64,000 nucleotides of DNA from Ichthyophonus hoferi (Eukaryota > Opisthokonta > Ichthyosporea > Ichthyophonida > Ichthyophonidae), in contig NAOQ01000005.1 of NCBI GenBank assembly GCA_002751075.1, forward strand, positions 221,433 to 285,432, written 5' to 3'. Position numbers and translations under genes: made by a program. The first letter of the stretch is position 1; every line of letters starts with the position of its first letter. Shown here in pieces: positions 26,415 through 37,127 of this stretch. The notes below the pieces were generated by a model. That model did not search any database. It was not told the DNA's origin and was given only the letters and a program-made list of their open reading frames with translations.

Positions 26415-26475
26415 TCCTGGGTTATAACCCATAGACCAGTGGCCTCTACTGCACTGGTATATTACCCTAGAGCAC
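26415..26475 (+). other. Two adjacent short hairpins downstream of WDR4
   Basis: GGGTTATAACCC is a perfect 12-bp palindrome. It is followed by ACCAGTG...CACTGGT, a 7-bp stem with a 10-base loop. They could be a structured 3' element or an eroded repeat end; no family is recognised. Confidence 0.35.
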
Positions 26476-26787
26476 CGTGTTATCTTCTTCAATGTTGCCT
26501 TTTGGCCAATTCAGCCTGAACTAGCCTCCCCAGATGTCATTATAATATCGATAGTGTTACCTATAACATGCCTATAACACTAGAGTAAAATAAGTATGTA
26601 ACATATTCCATTGGTATAAGAGTGTGATGATAGGCCGATGGGTGTAGTTTATTAATAAATGCATAAATGGAGATAGAGAATGATATTCCATTTTGTAGGC
26701 AAGCAGCATGAACTGTATTGTATATACAGCTATAAACGCATCATTTAGTGTCAAATAAAGCAACGTATACAACAGAAGCAAAGTAAC

Positions 26788-26960
26788 CATAGTTATAATT
26801 ATCTAATTAATTAATGCTAGGTAATAAATTATTCTATATACAAAATGTTATATTTAGAATGTATAAAGGTTTTGTCTGAGACAAATTGGGCACTCCTGAG
26901 TCTGTAGTTGCATGAAATAAAGCCTGCATTATTTTTATCATAACTTCTCTGCTTACAATA
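26788..26960 (+). repeat. LTR-like interspersed repeat 'R1', copy 2 (fossil)
   Basis: Same order of blocks as 16679-16960 (TAATTATCTAATTAAT, TATATTTAGAATGTATAAA, GTCTGAGACA, AATAAAG), more diverged. It looks like an old solo element. Confidence 0.5.
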
Positions 26961-27038
26961 TTAAGGCACGAATCACTCCTCAATTTGTAAAAGAATATTT
27001 TAGGCAGCTGAGGATAGAACCATGATATATGCCTTCTC

Positions 27039-27663
27039 TTACATAAAACTCCTCAATCTTTCTATTGCTAGCCGAAACACTTCTAAACAATACCTAAGTG
27101 AAGACCCCAAAGTCGGTAGACAAGTCACTAGACTGCTGCAGGTCGTTATAACTACATTACAATTCAGCTCCCTTAATAATAATAAAAAACTTTGAACAGA
27201 TTTTTGTAGTTCTGTTGAACATTTGTTAAGAACGAGCCTAGCAGTTAAGACTTGGTGTTCATCTATATCAGATGTGTCATTACTGAAGAGCATGTTTAAC
27301 AATTTATGCAGGGCTAGGCCATTTTTCTCTGTTGCCAACTTGAATATTGGTGGTTCAAGAGTTTTCTTCCTGATGCTAGTTATAGTTATATCTAGAATGG
27401 AGATCATTACGGCAATGTTTTGAGTTATTAAATTAGCCACAATCTTAAAGCTCTGACCAGTCTAAATGTAAGAATAAGAATCATTCACATAGTTCAGTAC
27501 TCTTTTCTTGATCTCAGAGTCTTTAGACCCCCTCTATAGTAGAACTATTGATTCTGGCATAATCAATCATGCTGTTAACAATTTGATATGCGACATCAAC
27601 TTTGTAATGAACCTTAGTAGCCGCAGTGCTACAATTTCTAGAGATTTTCTTGAAAAACTTCAT
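27039..27663 (-). CDS. Hypothetical protein, two exons, predicted 185 aa
   Basis: Exons 27529-27663 (ATG at 27663, 45 codons) and 27039-27461 (140 codons plus stop). They are joined by a 67-nt intron with donor GTCTAA and a good acceptor (pyrimidine-rich, ending ACATTTAG); phase 0 on both sides. Not recognised. Amino-acid composition is balanced, unlike the Leu/Tyr/Ile-rich chance frames of this AT-rich DNA. The second exon reads as several amphipathic helices (for example VLTARLVLNKCSTELQKSVQ, FLLLLRELN, YCLEVFRLAIERLRSF). No signal peptide and no clear membrane span. It sits among interspersed repeats, so it may be a lineage-specific gene or mobile-element cargo. Confidence 0.4.
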
Positions 27664-27753
27664 TATAAAAGTGATATGGAAACTTTACAAAAATTAAATT
27701 CCAAAATATATTATGAGTTTTAAGAAGCTACATATTCCATTCATATACAGTGT

Positions 27754-27935
27754 TTAACAATCTGTAGCTAGTGGTAGTGACTTGTCCATAGACTCAGGGG
27801 CTCCAATTAGGTGTTGTATAGAAGTGTCTCTTGCTGGGCTGGCAATGGAGGCTGCCTTTAGCTCTAATTTACTTTTAATAGAAAGTTGAAACAAGTATAA
27901 AGTAAGAGAAGGCATGTGGTTGGTTCCATCTTTCG
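27754..27935 (-). CDS. Coding-like exon of unknown gene
   Basis: Minus-strand frame after an acceptor-like ATAAACAG, reading about 60 residues with balanced composition (KDGTNHMPSLTLYLFQLSIK and onward) to a TAA at 27754. There is no ATG at its start. It may be the last exon of a gene whose earlier exon is the frame at 27959-28168, but the phases I can see do not close. Confidence 0.25.
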
Positions 27936-27958
27936 CTGTTTATAATAGTGATAATAAA

Positions 27959-28168
27959 CTACTCGTTGAGGAGAAATTGCTGCTTTATTAGATGTGCTAG
28001 TGGTAATAACACAGTTTGAATAATCTGGGAGAGGAGAGCTGATAACTCTGCATGTACATAATAATTGCTATTACTATTCAAAGTAACTAGACAGTTATCT
28101 TTATTCTCAATATGTGAAACATCTAAGCACCGATAATTATACTCGACTGCAAGCAAAGAACTAGGCAT
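27959..28168 (-). CDS. Coding-like ORF of unknown function (69 aa)
   Basis: ATG-initiated frame with balanced composition. It includes a helical stretch LSALLSQIIQTVLLPLAHLI that could be a membrane segment or a buried helix. Adjacent to other coding-like pieces on the same strand. No family recognised. Confidence 0.25.
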   Translation of the reverse strand: MPSSLLAVEYNYRCLDVSHIENKDNCLVTLNSNSNYYVHAELSALLSQIIQTVLLPLAHLIKQQFLLNE

Positions 28169-28247
28169 AGTAATAAATTTTGATAGTTATAAAATACAGG
28201 CCAGATACCTTCGAATCATCAATCAGAGTATATATATATATAAAGTA

Positions 28248-28457
28248 TTGTTAGGCAATAATAAGAAATGCAAAGCTTTATTTGGAATAGTTTATGCATG
28301 TTCTTTATTGGCTTTTTTCGTTCCTTTTATCCTTTTTTCAAACTTTGTTTATTGTAAATGTCAACGTCGCTGTGTTCAATATCTGGGTTCAAATAGAAGT
28401 GTTCACATAGATCCCTATGGGCTCATACAATTCACAAGGACCAGTGAGGTCGACTAG
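28248..28457 (+). CDS. Small membrane-protein-like ORF (69 aa)
   Basis: One strong hydrophobic segment (IVYACSLLAFFVPFILFSNF) followed by a Cys/basic stretch (CKCQRRC) and a polar tail. It could be a type of single-pass membrane exon, but there is no homology I recognise and it lies in repeat-rich DNA. Confidence 0.25.
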   Translation: MLGNNKKCKALFGIVYACSLLAFFVPFILFSNFVYCKCQRRCVQYLGSNRSVHIDPYGLIQFTRTSEVD

Positions 28458-28554
28458 AATTGCTTGATCCTAACTTGATCTTAACTTTCCAATTGGTCAG
28501 AAGTATTTTGTCCCTATTTGGATGGCTTTTTTTAGTCAATTTCTTTTCGGAAAT

Positions 28555-28735
28555 TGTTGGGAATTGTAAGACAGGGGTGTTCCTGTGACTTATATTCGTT
28601 TGGAAGTAGAGAGAATACCGATTTTAGGTGCATTTAAATGTCTCCCTTTGCATACACGGAATATAAATATGTTAAGACATATTTATTAATATTAGCACAG
28701 TCAGTAGGACTGGTTTTAGCCAGGATGCCTAAATG
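28555..28735 (+). repeat. Interspersed repeat 'R4', copy 1
   Basis: Shares TGTTGGGAAT, GACAGGGGTGTTCCTGTGA, CCCTTTG..TACACGGA and GTTAAGA with 43507-43690, and its first 55 bp with 29089-29145. The GGRGTG-TTCCT core is a small imperfect hairpin. Confidence 0.55.
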
Positions 28736-28743
28736 TTCCTGCG

Positions 28744-28815
28744 CGCTCTAGACCTGGCTCTAGCTCTGGCTCTAGATCTAGCTTTGGCTGGCTATGGCTC
28801 TGGTTCTGTAGTAGG
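28744..28815. repeat. GGCTCT hexanucleotide repeat
   Basis: About ten imperfect GGCTCT/GGCTCTA units. On the minus strand it yields a Glu-Pro/Leu-rich chance frame. The same repeat occurs inverted as CCAGAG at 44070-44165, also next to an R4 copy and a GCCGTCTGGCGG-like flank. Confidence 0.75.
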
Positions 28816-29088
28816 CTCTGGCATCCGGCGTCTGGCGGCTCAGATAATGTGCGGCTGTTGCCCTTTCTGTGCATTGCCTTGATGTTTTTTTGAAGCTTGA
28901 ACTGTTGATAATTCAAATACAGACTAGAAGACAGTGTGTATGTGTAATCAAATTGATTCTCCACACGTAGAGGCCAGTGGATGGATGTAAGGTTAGAGTA
29001 GATGTTTTCGGCATTTGTGGATCGTTGGATTATTAGCATTACCGGGTTTTGTAATTAGGATGCATTCTTTGAGCTTTCTCTGCTACAA

Positions 29089-29145
29089 TGTTGGGAATAG
29101 TACGTAGAGACAGGAGTGTTCCTGTGACCTATGTTCAAACACTAT
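29089..29145 (+). repeat. Interspersed repeat 'R4', short copy 2
   Basis: TGTTGGGAATAGTACGTAGA then GACAGGAGTGTTCCTGTGAC, as in the other R4 copies, then divergence. Confidence 0.5.
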
Positions 29146-29285
29146 TATAATTATAGGTATGCATTAATCAAAAATAAATAAATCTTATACTACAGTTACA
29201 TTATATTAATTCTAACATTATGTGCTAAATTATATATTTTTTATTCGGGATATAGATTTAGTGATTGGGATCTCTTAATTATAGT

Positions 29286-29683
29286 NNNNNNNNNNNNNNN
29301 NNNNNNNNNNNNNNNNNNNNNNNNNNNNNNNNNNNNNNNNNNNNNNNNNNNNNNNNNNNNNNNNNNNNNNNNNNNNNNNNNNNNNNNNNNNNNNNNNNNN
29401 NNNNNNNNNNNNNNNNNNNNNNNNNNNNNNNNNNNNNNNNNNNNNNNNNNNNNNNNNNNNNNNNNNNNNNNNNNNNNNNNNNNNNNNNNNNNNNNNNNNN
29501 NNNNNNNNNNNNNNNNNNNNNNNNNNNNNNNNNNNNNNNNNNNNNNNNNNNNNNNNNNNNNNNNNNNNNNNNNNNNNNNNNNNNNNNNNNNNNNNNNNNN
29601 NNNNNNNNNNNNNNNNNNNNNNNNNNNNNNNNNNNNNNNNNNNNNNNNNNNNNNNNNNNNNNNNNNNNNNNNNNNNNNNNNNN
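29286..29683. other. Assembly gap (398 N)
   Basis: Run of undetermined bases. Open frames crossing it are meaningless. Its two flanks do not resemble each other, unlike the other two gaps. Confidence 1.
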
Positions 29684-30758
29684 TATATACATTCATGCAC
29701 ACATACACACTTTTTATTGTTTGTTTTCTTCCCTTTCCTCTCACATTTTTTTCACATTTTATATCTCTTTTTTTCTTTCTCTATCTCCTTCATACTTATT
29801 TACATGATATATAGGCATATGTAGAATGTGTGAATGTACGATTATAGGCTCTAAGGACCAAAAACAGGCATCTTTATAAATTTATATATTATTTACCTTC
29901 AAGTAATTGGTTCTAATTAAGAACCACTTCATTAATATTTTAATTGGTACTGAAACATGTATAATACATTATATATTCTTTTTATTATAATCTACTAATA
30001 GTCAAATAATAGAGATTCCATCGTCCCCATGTGGTAATAATTCAAATTAAGATTAAATTAGGTATACCATACCTACTACTGATTTTATCTTCATTCAATC
30101 TCACATCATAACATGTATTTAGAATAGTATAAATCAACTACTGTGCGATTGAAGTAAGGCTTCTAGTTCTATTTTCGCTATAGTCAGTTACCTGATATGC
30201 GTCATTTTCAGAACAAACATTAAAATAAAACAGGGTATGTTTACCCTATATTTTTTCCATTTCTACATTTAGGAATGACATCATCCATGTCAATGAGCGC
30301 CTAATCGCTCATATAATGTACCAATATAAAACATTTCCCATAGTGGGATACATTAACCAAATATTTTAGAAATTTTAAAAATGAATACTCGACTATAAAA
30401 AAATAAACAAGGCAAATTATTTACAGAACCAATGAAATAATTGTATAAAAATAATAATATATGCATTAATAATATATCATATAATATATAATAAATACAA
30501 ACTCAAAAGGTAACTTCCTTGAAGTACATATATGTAACTATGTAAACCTATAGGTAATCAATGAAAGTGCGTTATTAAATTTACAAAAAATATGGTTTTT
30601 CTATCTGAAAAAAAAATATACTATAATTAAGAGGGGACTAATAGAACGAAAGAGAGGGTCTACGTAATGCAATATATATATATATATATATTAATACCTT
30701 TCCTTGATTTCATACCCTCTAAAGGATCCTCCAATTACCCTTTATCCCCTCCTTCCCT
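29684..30758. other. Intergenic, AT-rich, no gene seen
   Basis: The 3' side of AKTIP. Low-complexity T-rich and TA-rich sequence without exon-like frames. Confidence 0.5.
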
Positions 30759-31628
30759 CTACACATTCATTATATTCCCCTTATCATCTCTTCCAATACT
30801 AACAAATGATTTAGTTATAGCCTGTTTCCCTCTCTCCTCTCCCTCCTTTGCCATCGAAATGTCCTGTTGCCCCCTAGTTACTGAGGTATTAGCTCCATAC
30901 ACAGGTCTTTTACCACTCAATATTGCCCGCAGTGTAGGTTCGTGAAAATCAGGATTCCACTGCTGGAAGTTAATCGCTGCCTTACCCGCTCGTGTTTCAT
31001 ACACACTCTCCACTGAGTCTCTCACACACTCCTCCACCTTTTGATCAAACATATCTCTATCTGTATCGTATAAGAAGGCTGCTTCAGGGTTGAACTTCGC
31101 ACCTGAGTTAATACTTGTACTCTCAAATATACTCTTAATATGTCCTATGACATGCCATAAACGGTTTTGCTTCTTGTTCCATGTAGGAAAGGCCAATGAA
31201 AGCTCAACTAAACCTGTATTTGGATCGACATATGGATGGAAGACTGGTGTTGTAAACTGCAGTGTAGGGCACTCTGTAGTGGGGTAATCAATAGGTATGT
31301 AGAGATCAAATTTAAATATACCATTTTCATAAGCACCGTCTCGTATAAATATAACACCGTGCCATACCTGAGATGTTTGTAAAGAAGGGACAACATACAC
31401 ACCCGAAGGTCTATTCTTTTGTAATTCTTGATACTCTAATAACAACATATGCTCACGGTAATATGGGAGAAAGGGAAATACTTTTTCTTCCACTTTAATA
31501 TTATCAATTGAACTGTGAGAACTGTGTAATTCGGTTGGTGTTTGTGGGACGAAGGGGTGATCAAGGGTATGATTATCGTTATAATCACCCACACTGTGTT
31601 GCATTGATGTTTTTATTTGCCCTTCCAT
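30759..31628 (-). CDS. AKTIP: AKTIP (Fused toes homologue), ubiquitin E2-variant protein, 289 aa, single exon
   Basis: One uninterrupted frame of 289 aa, near the vertebrate length (about 292). The UBC-like fold spans about residues 55-200: FLPYYREHMLLLEYQELQ, VWHGVIFIRDGAYENGIFKF, YPTTECPTLQF, HPYVDPNTGLVEL, FPTWNKKQNRLWHVIGHI, NPEAAFLYDTDRDMFDQKV, then INFQQWNPDFHEPTLRAIL. The position of the catalytic Cys of true E2s, just after the HPxVdxxtG motif, is not Cys, as in the family. In vertebrates AKTIP forms the FHF complex with HOOK and FHIP proteins, which links endosomal cargo to dynein. The start ATG is followed by an acidic/polar disordered leader of about 50 residues. The lack of introns is unusual in this window and could reflect an old retrocopy or intron loss. 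It is divergent from VPS29. Confidence 0.93.
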   Translation of the reverse strand: MEGQIKTSMQHSVGDYNDNHTLDHPFVPQTPTELHSSHSSIDNIKVEEKVFPFLPYYREHMLLLEYQELQKNRPSGVYVVPSLQTSQVWHGVIFIRDGAYENGIFKFDLYIPIDYPTTECPTLQFTTPVFHPYVDPNTGLVELSLAFPTWNKKQNRLWHVIGHIKSIFESTSINSGAKFNPEAAFLYDTDRDMFDQKVEECVRDSVESVYETRAGKAAINFQQWNPDFHEPTLRAILSGKRPVYGANTSVTRGQQDISMAKEGEERGKQAITKSFVSIGRDDKGNIMNV

Positions 31629-31734
31629 GACTATAAAACCAAAGTAAATACTATATAAATGTGAATTTTTTCTAAATGTAGGTTGCGTTATGTGTAATGT
31701 ATAATTATATAGAGTTATTTATTTCTATAGTGCT
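31629..31734. promoter_or_regulatory. Very short divergent promoter between AKTIP and VPS29
   Basis: Only 106 bp separate the AKTIP start codon and the inferred VPS29 first-exon ATG. AT-rich, with TATAAA-like words but no GC-rich element. It may extend into VPS29 intron 1. Role inferred from arrangement only. Confidence 0.45.
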
Positions 31735-34700
31735 ATGGTAAGAACATAATATGTAAGTAAACGTGTTTGCATATATATAAATATATATATATATGTTGTC
31801 ATGTTTTGCTCGTGGTCAAAAATATTTGTCAAACCGATGAGCCAGCAATGGAACAATTTAAATTTCCGAACAAAATTGCATCAACTTATTCATGGCATAA
31901 TTAGTAATATCATGCATATTCAGAGAATATCATGCAGGTTTAAAATATTTCCTGTCATTATCATACTATATTTATAAAGGAATGCGGTTTAAAAATTTAA
32001 GCGTTGATTAAATAAAAATTTAACTTCAAAACAAATCGATAATATATATATATATATTAATTACTAAATTAGTAATATAAAAATATAATAATATAATAAT
32101 ATACATACATGTTTTTTTTTCTACATCACTTGATCACTTGATATAATATATAATATTTAAAATGGTAACTTATTCCGTATAAATAATTATTTTAATGTGG
32201 TGGTGTACACTGTTGATAGTAGAGTGGTTTATGTTGTTGAAGCTTTGTTACAGTAAGGGAAAATGAAGACTTTTATATAGCGTCTAGCGTGGTTATAGTT
32301 AAGACTAAAAGCTGTTCAAGTATACGCTGTGTGTCTTTATGTGCTTAGGTGCATATTATTTTTTATATGCTTATATGCTTATATATGTGTATGTGTGTAT
32401 GTGTATTAATTAATAAATATATAAAAGGATGTGTGCTTTTTTATCAACTGAGAAATAAAAAAATGTTGTTGGTTTGATTTTTCTGTATTTTTACGTACAT
32501 ATTCATGTTTTTGAGCGTCATAGAGAGAGAGTGTGTGTGTGTGTGTGGGTGTATATATGCCCTCTTTTTTTTTTTTGGATATTATACTAATACAGGTAGG
32601 TGTATGGACAAGCAAGATACTATTGGATACTAATATTTATACTTCAACATTAGACCTATTTACCGCTATGACATCCTTTTATTTGACTTCTCGCTTTATA
32701 TATATATCTCTAATATCTCTAACTATCTGTATATACTCCTTCATAACCCCTCCCTTCGTACCTCTTCCTCTTCCTCTACCAGTTAGTGTTAGTTATTGGC
32801 GATATGCACATCCCCCAGAGGGCTGCTGACTTTCCTTTGAAATTCAAGAAATTATTGGTATGGTTGGTCTCCTACTATATTCTTGTTTTTTTCTCTTTTT
32901 CTTTTGGTATATATATATACAGACCCACACTCCTAAAAATCAATAGTAATTACTATATTCTCACATATACATGGATATATATATATATATATTACAATAT
33001 ACAATCACCTATACATATAGAAATATCAATTTCTTATAATCTGTCCCCTTTTACCATTCACCGTCTAACTAAACCCTTCTCTTATTTATCACTCATATTA
33101 TTTTTCTCATTGGTATAAAATCATGCAAGGTCTACCCAATCACTGGCCTTAATTACCCTGACTACTAGCCTAACACCCATATCCATATATACATAGGTGC
33201 CTGGTAAAATTCAGCAGGTACTATGCACTGGTAATTTGACTTCTAAGGACACGCTTAGTTTTTTCAAGTCACTAGCCAATGATATGCATGTGGTTCGTGG
33301 AGATTGCGACGAGGTACGCATGAGTGTTTTGATTGGTCACCCTATGTCACCTGGTGTATTTAGTAAAATTTGTTTCTATGCGTCTTATTGGTCAATTAAA
33401 ACTTTTGAGTAATGATGGGATGTGGATTGTCCATTTTGAATTTTAATAGGGCTATATATGATTATAGGTATGTGTGAATGTGTATATTAATATTGGCTGT
33501 ATATATATTTGACCAATAGAGCGAAAGAAAATCAGCAAGGAAAAAGTAGTTAAATCGGATAAACATGTTTTTGATAAATATAAAATGGGTGATGATATGT
33601 GTGAGAAAAGAAAACTAAACAAGATAATAATATGGGAGAGGAAGTATGGTAGAATGGTATAAAAGAGCATAGGATTGATATGTAGGGAGGGTAGAATCTA
33701 CAATGGCCGGAGAATAAAGTGGTGACGATTGGTCAGTTCAAAATAGGAATGTGTCATGGCCATCAGGTGAGTGGGGTAAATATTATATATATTAGTATGT
33801 GCTGTTGTGTTATTATGCTGTGACGCTCTTATACTATCATTTTATCGTATATACTATTATATATACTATCATAGTATCATACATACCATTATATTGCTGC
33901 ACATATTATCATTTTATCTTATGCACTTCCCTCGTCTATACTCAATCTAAGCTGTTTTATTTCTACTTCAACCTATTGGTCATTTCCTATTTTATTTTTC
34001 TGTCTGCAAATACTTTAATTTAATTATTTTAAATACTACGCAACATATTCACTTATATAGTTACTTAAATAAATCCATTAAAATATAATTTTAACAACAC
34101 ATTTATTGGTCTAGATTGTTCCATGGGGTGATAAGGAATCGCTAGCAATGCTCCAAAGGCAATTGGATGTGGACATCTTGATCACAGGTTAGTATATATA
34201 TATATATTACTGTTTTAATGCACATGTCCTATTGAAATTGATTTTTATTGCATTCAAGGTTGTTCAATCATATATACGCATTTACTAATTAACTAAGCTC
34301 CACTGTTGCCTTCCTATTGTCTCATTGGTCTATATTATAATCGGGATGAGTGTGATCATGTAAATACATTTCTTTCATTGGTTAGATGTGTTTATTTATA
34401 TCCTGTGTGTAACTGGGTGTGTGAATGGATATTATATTTATATGTTAGTAATTATTTAATATATTGCACGTTTATAATTAATTGGTATATTGTACGCTAA
34501 TAATGAAATAGTATACTACGCGTTGATCAATTGTTATATTATGGGGCTATGTTTTATTCAAGAGATTCTAGTGGCACATTATGAGAGATGCATTGAAGAA
34601 GATGATACGTTAATCTAAGACTGTGAAGTGTATTATAATAATTAATCTACGTTTTTGTATTGGTTTTGATTCTAATCAGTTATTAATATACACAAGTGCT

Positions 34701-35602
34701 CACTACATCATGTAAACCAATCATAGACCAAATCTCTAAGTTTAAACCAATATTAAAATTACTCTCCAAGTGTGAGTCAATCCTAGACTGTCTTTTTCAA
34801 TTATAAACTGATATGAAACCTTTTGTGAGTGTAAACCAATCATAGATTATATCTATAAATATAAACCAATACCTAACTCCCTCTCTAGGACACACTCACA
34901 AATTCTCCTCCTTTGAACGAGATGGTAAGCTCTTTATTAATCCTGGGTCTGCAACGGGTGCCTTTAGCACTCTTACCAGGTGAGATCCCCCTACTTGACC
35001 AAATTTCATGCCATGATCCGCAATTACCAGCATTGTTACACCTACGCATACATATACGGATATACATATACATCTAAACATACATATATAAAAGTCACTT
35101 TTTATAATAAAAGCTAAGAAAACCGCTCAAAATCTATTTTTATTGTTTTACTATGCCAATATATATATATATATTATTTTTTGCTTGTAGTCACAAAACA
35201 TTCTTAGTAAAATAGTTTAGACTAAAAGACTTGATGCCTACTATCATACAATTTTATCTATATTAACCATTGCATGTTTTGTAGAATTGATAAAATTCTT
35301 TAGGTAATTATAACTTAATGTTGGAAATAAAATGGTATGAAATGTATGACTCAGTAAATGTGTGTAAATGTAGGAGTAAATAAATGCATAGTGATAAAGA
35401 TGAATATAATATGAAAATAAAAGGTTTTGGAACTGGGCCTGCCTTATATATATTTACTGATTATAATAACGTCATTTTTAGTGACGTCACCCCGTCGTTT
35501 CTCCTTATGGATGTGCAAGGGCCTAGTGTAGTGGTCTATGTTTATAGCCTGGAAGGGGACCAGGTTAAAGTGGATCGCATAGATCACAAGAAGATGGCTT
35601 GA
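31735..35602 (+). CDS. VPS29: VPS29, retromer/Commander metallophosphoesterase-fold subunit (183 aa, 7 exons)
   Basis: Exons: 31735-31737 (ATG only), 32783-32857, 33197-33313, 33695-33766, 34115-34187, 34889-34979, 35482-35602; 552 nt, phases close. Human is 182 aa. Motifs: [94 protein letters not shown]. The fold is phosphodiesterase-like, but the protein acts as a scaffold binding VPS35 and TBC1D5 in retromer, and VPS35L in retriever. The start-codon-only first exon is inferred: exon 2 begins [11 protein letters not shown], human isoform 1 begins MLVLVLGDLHIP, and ATG|GTAAGA at 31735 is the best upstream donor. A rival is ATG|GTAACT at 32162-32164. Intron 5 carries a 30-bp minisatellite. 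AATAAA at 36015 is a possible poly(A) signal. Confidence 0.93.
34713..34885 (+). repeat. 30-bp TAAACCAAT minisatellite at the 3' end of VPS29 intron 5
   Basis: Six degenerate units starting at about 34713, 34743, 34773, 34804, 34832 and 34862, core TAAACCAATCATAGA. The last unit ends in the splice acceptor of exon 6. Confidence 0.7.
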
Positions 35603-37127
35603 TCTTATCATTGATTAATAGGGGTTATGGTGAGATTTGACTGGTGGACCGTTGGTTGGGATTAGTGGCTGGTAACTGTATTAGTAGGCACCAGTTTTGT
35701 CAACGAATATATATATGTACATATACATACATATACATACATGCCTACCTATCTACATATATATGTACATTAGTTATCATATTCCTATTCTTGTCACACT
35801 AATATTTGTTAATATTGCACTTGGAACGGTCCGTATATATATATAGCGTATATGCAGACTAGAGTAGATAGAGTGGGCATGTAATTGAACTCCTTTTTGC
35901 GAGACATCAGAGGTTTACAGACCTGCTTTTGCGGGACCCGGATAGGATATACCCATATAAATCAGCTTGGTTTAAAACGCCGTAATGGGCTTAGCTAAGA
36001 GATATGAAATGTCTAATAAAAACTATTGTGATTAGTGCTGTTTTGTGATATTATGTAGATCATTCAATATTAATTATTAAAATATATTAAAATTATTTGG
36101 TATATCTATATTCCTTCTTGAAACAATTTTGACAAGATGCAGGAAGCTGGTCCGATTATATGTACCATCTAATAGTTAATCACTCTATTTGTGATCGAGA
36201 TGATTGATTACATGGAAGTATTTTATACTCTTATTTTTAATCTTTAAGCATTTATTGTTTTATTGGTCAAAGAGAATAGTATTAAAATTTGTAATAAGTC
36301 AGCACGCATATAGATAAATAAATAGATATATCTATTTAATAAAATCGAAAACAAAAATTAAATTTCAATTTTTTAAAAAAAAATGTAAAACTTCGATCTG
36401 ATCTACGTACCTATCTTTCATAATCCTGGCCAATAAGACTAAAGTAAATAGTTATGCGAAATTCAATAAAACATAAGGATCTTGGCTGTAAAATCTATTA
36501 ATAGTCACGTTTGCTTATAGGATTTTTTTTTATCTTGGAATTAATTCCGTTAAACCTACCGGTACTATATAATATTTATATATGTATATGTGAGTTAGGA
36601 AAAGTTATTATTTTTTGTTAAATTTACTTTATATGTAAATACCAGAGCCTATATTTGTTTAATTCACTATTGTTCATTAAAATACGGAAGACGTATGTTC
36701 TTATGTTCTTTTTCTTTCTCTCACCTCTTTTATACTTTTGTTTTGTCTGTGTATACTACTATGTCCAAGCATGTACTAATATACTTCATAATACTTGTAT
36801 TACGTCGTCTACGTAGGTCTTTCTCTCTTATTATTTTCTTACTATATATATCGTGCATTTGTGTATTCTTTCCTGATCCTCTACTTTCCTTCCATTGTTG
36901 CTTTTTTTTCTACATTTATTTTATTTTATTTATTTTCTCTGTAACATAAATACTTCTCTGTAATTGTTCACACTACCCTTTTCTCCCTTTATTAATCTCA
37001 CAACAACCCATCCATTTTTCCTATTTTTCTTTCTTCATCCTTTATATTTTATTTTATCAGTCCGCCAATTGATTTATTCCTATTTTCCTATTAAATAATT
37101 TAGAGTATTCTTCTATCTTACACTACG
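35603..37127. other. Intergenic between VPS29 and the LIN52-like gene
   Basis: VPS29 3' region, TA/CATA microsatellite near 35706-35775, then T-rich sequence leading to the LIN52-like start. No exon recognised. The open frame at 36695-36949 is T-rich low complexity. Confidence 0.45.

Noticed and set aside
28716-29039. 107-codon frame with Glu-Pro-Leu repeats
   Set aside because: Read through the GGCTCT hexamer array and an R4 repeat; not a gene.
29241-29807. Frames of 137-180 codons across the N run
   Set aside because: Composed almost entirely of undetermined bases.
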